DNA from: an uncultured Asticcacaulis sp. | GTDB lineage: Bacteria; Pseudomonadota; Alphaproteobacteria; Caulobacterales; Caulobacteraceae | Length of the DNA stretch: 14,678 bases | Reading direction: 5' to 3' | Assembly (NCBI GenBank): GCA_946480525.1 | Contig: CAMLLA010000053.1 | Span: 1 to 14,678 of the forward strand | Shown: piece by piece, positions 11,779 through 14,678 of the stretch | Layout: each line of letters starts with the position of its first letter | Numbering within the stretch: the stretch's first letter is position 1 | Notes under the pieces: generated by a model | Databases searched by the model: none | What the model saw: the letters and a program-made list of their open reading frames with translations, nothing else | What the model was told of the DNA's origin: nothing | Program-made: the position numbers and the translations under genes

Positions 11779-14622
11779 TCAGTGCGCCTCGTCCCAGTTC
11801 AGTGCGGCGTTGGCTTCGACCACCAGCGGCACGCTGAAGTCGACCGCAGGCAGAGAGGCTTGCGACATGACGTCCTTGATCAGCGGCATGACGGCCTCAA
11901 CCTCGGCGTCCGGCGCTTCGAAGATCAGTTCGTCATGGACCTGAAGCAGCATCTTCGTCGCAAAGCCCGCCTTTGTCAGCGCGTCCGGCATGCGCATCAT
12001 GGCGCGGCGAATGATGTCGGCGGCCGTGCCCTGGATCGGCGCATTGATGGCGGCGCGTTCCGCGAAGGATTTCAGCGCACCCTTGCCGTTGATTTCCGGG
12101 ATGTGGATCTTGCGGCCGAACAAGGTCATCACAAAGCCATTGGCGCGGACATAGTCGCGCGCGCTGTCCATATAGGCCTTGATGCCGGGAAAGCGGTCGA
12201 AATAGGTCTCGATATAGCGTCCCGCCTCGCCGCGCTCGATGCCCAGCTGGTTCGACAGACCGAAGGCCGAGATACCATAGATGATGCCGAAATTGATCGC
12301 CTTGGCGCGCCGGCGGATTTCCGATGTCATCTCAGCCATCGGCACATTGAACATTTCCGACGCCGTCATGGCGTGGATGTCGTCGCCGCGCGTAAAGGCT
12401 TCCTTCAGCTGCGGGATGTCGCCGATGTGCGCCAGGATGCGCAGTTCGATCTGCGAATAGTCGGCGCTGATCAGCTTGTGGCCCGGCTTGGCGACGAAAG
12501 CCGCGCGGATCTTGCGGCCTTCGGCAGTGCGGATCGGAATGTTCTGCAGATTCGGTTCGTTCGACGACAGCCGTCCGGTCGGCGTCGCCGCCAGGTGGAA
12601 GCTGGTGTGGATGCGGCGCGTTTCCGGATCGGCATATTCGACCAGGTTGTCGGTATAGGTGCCTTTCAGCTTCGACATCTGGCGATAATCGAGCACCAGC
12701 TTGGCCAGCGGTACGTTCTGTTCGGCCAGTTCCTCCAACACCTTGACGTCGGTCGCCCACTGGCCCGACGCCGTCTTCTTGCCGCCCGGCAGCTTCATCT
12801 CGTCGAAGAAGATCTGGCCCAGCTGCTGCGGGCTGCCGATATTGAACGGCCGGCCCAGCATGGCGTGCGCCTCCTGTTCGATGGCATTCATGCGCGTGCC
12901 GAAATCCTGGCTGAGATTGCGCAGGATGTCCGGATCGATGCGAATGCCGGCCAGCTCCATCTCCGACAGGACGGCCGGCATGTTGCGCTCCAGCGTCTCA
13001 TAGACAGTGGTCATGCGCTCGCGTTGCAGACGCGGCTTCAAGAGGTTCCACAGGCGCAGCGTTACGTCGGCGTCCTCGGCTGCGTAGCGCGTTGCTTCCT
13101 TCAGTTCGACATGGCGGAAACTCTTGGCCTTCTTACCGGAGCCCGCGACGTCCTTGAAGCTGATCGGCTTATGGCCCAGGTGCATTTCTGACAGCTCGTC
13201 CATGCCGTGACCGTGCAGACCGCCTTCGAGCACGTAGGACAGCAGCATGGTGTCATCTATAGGTCCCACATCGATGCCGTAGCGATGCAGGACGCTGAGG
13301 TCGTATTTGATGTTCTGGCCGACCTTCAGAATATTGCGGTTTTCAAGCAGCGGCTTGAGGGTGCGCAGGGCGTCATCGAGCGGAATCTGCTTCAGCTCAT
13401 CGCCGAAGTCGAGACCTTCGGCGGCATGGCTAAGCGGGATATAACAGGCGCAGTTGGGCGCGGTCGCAAGCGATACGCCAACCAGCTTGGACCTCGACGC
13501 CGACAGCTCATCGGTTTCGGTGTCGACGGCGACGATCTGCGCCTGCATGGCGCGCGCCACCCAGGTTTCCAGCGCGTCTAACGTCTGGACGCACTCATAG
13601 GCCTCGAGATCGAAGGGCTGTTTTGCCGCCTCCTCCGCCGTATGTTTGACGCCGTAGAGCGGGCGCAGGATCGGCGCGGTCGGGATCTGCGAAATGGCGG
13701 TCGTAGTTTCGAGCGCCGACAATGTGCCGCCGACGCGTTTGGCCAGGGTGGCGAATTCCATGGCGACCAGGAAGGCCGTCAGCGTCTCGGGCTCAGGCTG
13801 CTTCAGAATAAAGTCGTCAAGCGGATGCGGGTCCGGCGTGTCGCAACGCAGGCGTACCAGTTCGCGCGACAGCAGGATCTGGTCCTTGAAGTCGATCAGG
13901 GTCTGGCGACGCTTCTCCTGCTTGATCTCATGAGCGCGTTCCAGAATGCCGTCGAGATTGCCGTATTCGATCAGCAGCTGCGCCGCCGTCTTGACGCCGA
14001 TACCAGGTGCGCCCGGCACATTGTCGGCCGAGTCGCCGATCAGGGCCTGGGCGTCGACGACCAGTTCCGGCGGCACGCCGAACTTCTCGATCACCTCTTC
14101 GCGGCCGACGATCGTCGACTTGACGGGATCAAGCATGGTCACGTCGTCATCGACCAGCTGCATCAGGTCCTTGTCCGACGAGACGATGGTGACTTTGAAG
14201 CCCTGCCCCTTGGCGATGTGGGCATAGGTGCAGATCAGGTCGTCGGCCTCATAGCCCGCCAGTTCGATCGCCGGCAGGCCGAAGGCGCGCGTCGCGTCGC
14301 GGATCAGCGGAAACTGCGGGATCAGGTCTTCCGGAGGCGGCGGACGGTGGGCCTTGTACTGATCGTACATGTCGTTGCGGAAGGTGTGCGAACCTGCGTC
14401 GAAAATGACCGCCAGGTGCGAAGGCGCCTCATCGCCGCGGTTCTCCTTGATCAGCTTGTACAACATGTTGCAGAAGCCGGAGATGGCGCCGACCGGCAGG
14501 CCATCCGACTTGCGCGTCAAAGGCGGCAGGCCGTGATAGGCGCGGAAAATGTAACCCGACCCGTCAATAAGAACGAGGCGTTTTTGCTTGCCGTCGGTGG
14601 GTGCGGTCGTAGTGTCGGGCAT
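11779..14622 (-). CDS. polA: DNA polymerase I
   Basis: This 947-residue enzyme (numbering from the ATG at 14622) removes RNA primers and repairs DNA. The 5' nuclease domain covers about 1-290, with Asp20 in LVLIDGSGYIFRAYH and the SSDKDLMQLV, IGDSADNVPG and GIGVKTAAQLL segments. The 3'-5' exonuclease is intact: Asp367/Glu369 in AVDTETD, Asp441 in NIKYDLSVL and Asp517 in YAAEDADV. The polymerase has motif A with Asp721 (SADYSQIELRILAH), motif B with Lys774 (RRAKAINFGIIYG) and motif C with Asp897 (LLQVHDELIFEA). An ATG at 14670 would add 16 residues; AAGGA lies before it, too close for ideal use. I chose 14622 since MPDT...RLVLIDGSGY fits related proteins. Between polA and brnT lie 31 bp and no terminator, so read-through into brnTA is possible. 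Confidence 0.96.
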   Translation of the reverse strand: MPDTTTAPTDGKQKRLVLIDGSGYIFRAYHGLPPLTRKSDGLPVGAISGFCNMLYKLIKENRGDEAPSHLAVIFDAGSHTFRNDMYDQYKAHRPPPPEDLIPQFPLIRDATRAFGLPAIELAGYEADDLICTYAHIAKGQGFKVTIVSSDKDLMQLVDDDVTMLDPVKSTIVGREEVIEKFGVPPELVVDAQALIGDSADNVPGAPGIGVKTAAQLLIEYGNLDGILERAHEIKQEKRRQTLIDFKDQILLSRELVRLRCDTPDPHPLDDFILKQPEPETLTAFLVAMEFATLAKRVGGTLSALETTTAISQIPTAPILRPLYGVKHTAEEAAKQPFDLEAYECVQTLDALETWVARAMQAQIVAVDTETDELSASRSKLVGVSLATAPNCACYIPLSHAAEGLDFGDELKQIPLDDALRTLKPLLENRNILKVGQNIKYDLSVLHRYGIDVGPIDDTMLLSYVLEGGLHGHGMDELSEMHLGHKPISFKDVAGSGKKAKSFRHVELKEATRYAAEDADVTLRLWNLLKPRLQRERMTTVYETLERNMPAVLSEMELAGIRIDPDILRNLSQDFGTRMNAIEQEAHAMLGRPFNIGSPQQLGQIFFDEMKLPGGKKTASGQWATDVKVLEELAEQNVPLAKLVLDYRQMSKLKGTYTDNLVEYADPETRRIHTSFHLAATPTGRLSSNEPNLQNIPIRTAEGRKIRAAFVAKPGHKLISADYSQIELRILAHIGDIPQLKEAFTRGDDIHAMTASEMFNVPMAEMTSEIRRRAKAINFGIIYGISAFGLSNQLGIERGEAGRYIETYFDRFPGIKAYMDSARDYVRANGFVMTLFGRKIHIPEINGKGALKSFAERAAINAPIQGTAADIIRRAMMRMPDALTKAGFATKMLLQVHDELIFEAPDAEVEAVMPLIKDVMSQASLPAVDFSVPLVVEANAALNWDEAH

Positions 14623-14678
14623 GTCGGGAATCGTCTGCTTCTCAAAGGAATGGCTTTTACATAGAGCCATATCCTTCG

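Noticed and set aside
11782..13191. Long open frame of 469 codons on the plus strand opposite polA
   Set aside because: It is antisense to intact polymerase motifs and its residues (rich in Arg, His, Gln, Asp) look like a GC-rich mirror frame.
13642..14664. Open frame of 340 codons on the plus strand opposite the polA 5' region
   Set aside because: Same reason: mirror of the 5' nuclease domain, no recognisable domain.

Overview
The window looks like chromosomal DNA of an alphaproteobacterium, most likely of the Caulobacterales (Asticcacaulis/Caulobacter type). This rests on the GC-rich coding style, the chvI-chvG-hprK-manX-HPr gene order, a short kinase-domain-only HprK, an NDUFS6-like zinc-finger protein, and an MHS-family permease. 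The genus is an inference from memory of these families, not from a search. Most of the window is housekeeping DNA. I see no prophage, insertion sequence or CRISPR array.

Layout. The left end holds a minus-strand tRNA-Arg(CCG) with a readable promoter, then an unrecognised 573-residue minus-strand protein. A 226-bp divergent spacer leads to a plus-strand block: chvI and chvG (envelope-stress two-component system), hprK, manX (EIIA-Man type) and ptsH (HPr), ending in an unrecognised secreted proline/alanine/lysine-rich protein starting 2 nt after HPr. This joins envelope sensing to the regulatory phosphotransferase (PTS-Ntr) relay: HprK would phosphorylate HPr on Ser53, and EIIA would accept phosphate from HPr His21. 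Next come a CsbD-type stress protein with a strong hairpin over its ribosome binding site, its terminator, and an isochorismatase-fold hydrolase. This meets, tail to tail with no spacer, a minus-strand pair encoding glyoxalase I and the zinc-finger protein.

The right third holds an MHS-family dicarboxylate-type permease, a small unknown protein, and a minus-strand series: polA (full-length DNA polymerase I with intact proofreading motifs), then brnT, brnA and a VOC-superfamily protein, the last three linked by overlaps.

The most notable structure not explained by genes is a dispersed intergenic repeat of about 108 bp with two hairpins. It occurs as two full copies (after chvG and at the end of the CsbD gene) and one internally deleted copy (between the small unknown gene and the VOC gene). 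Arm changes are compensated in the second hairpin, and two copies supply the stop codon of a neighbouring gene. Other points of interest are the ribosome-binding-site hairpin of the CsbD gene, the palindromic operator-like region of brnTA, and the coupling of a VOC gene to a toxin-antitoxin pair.
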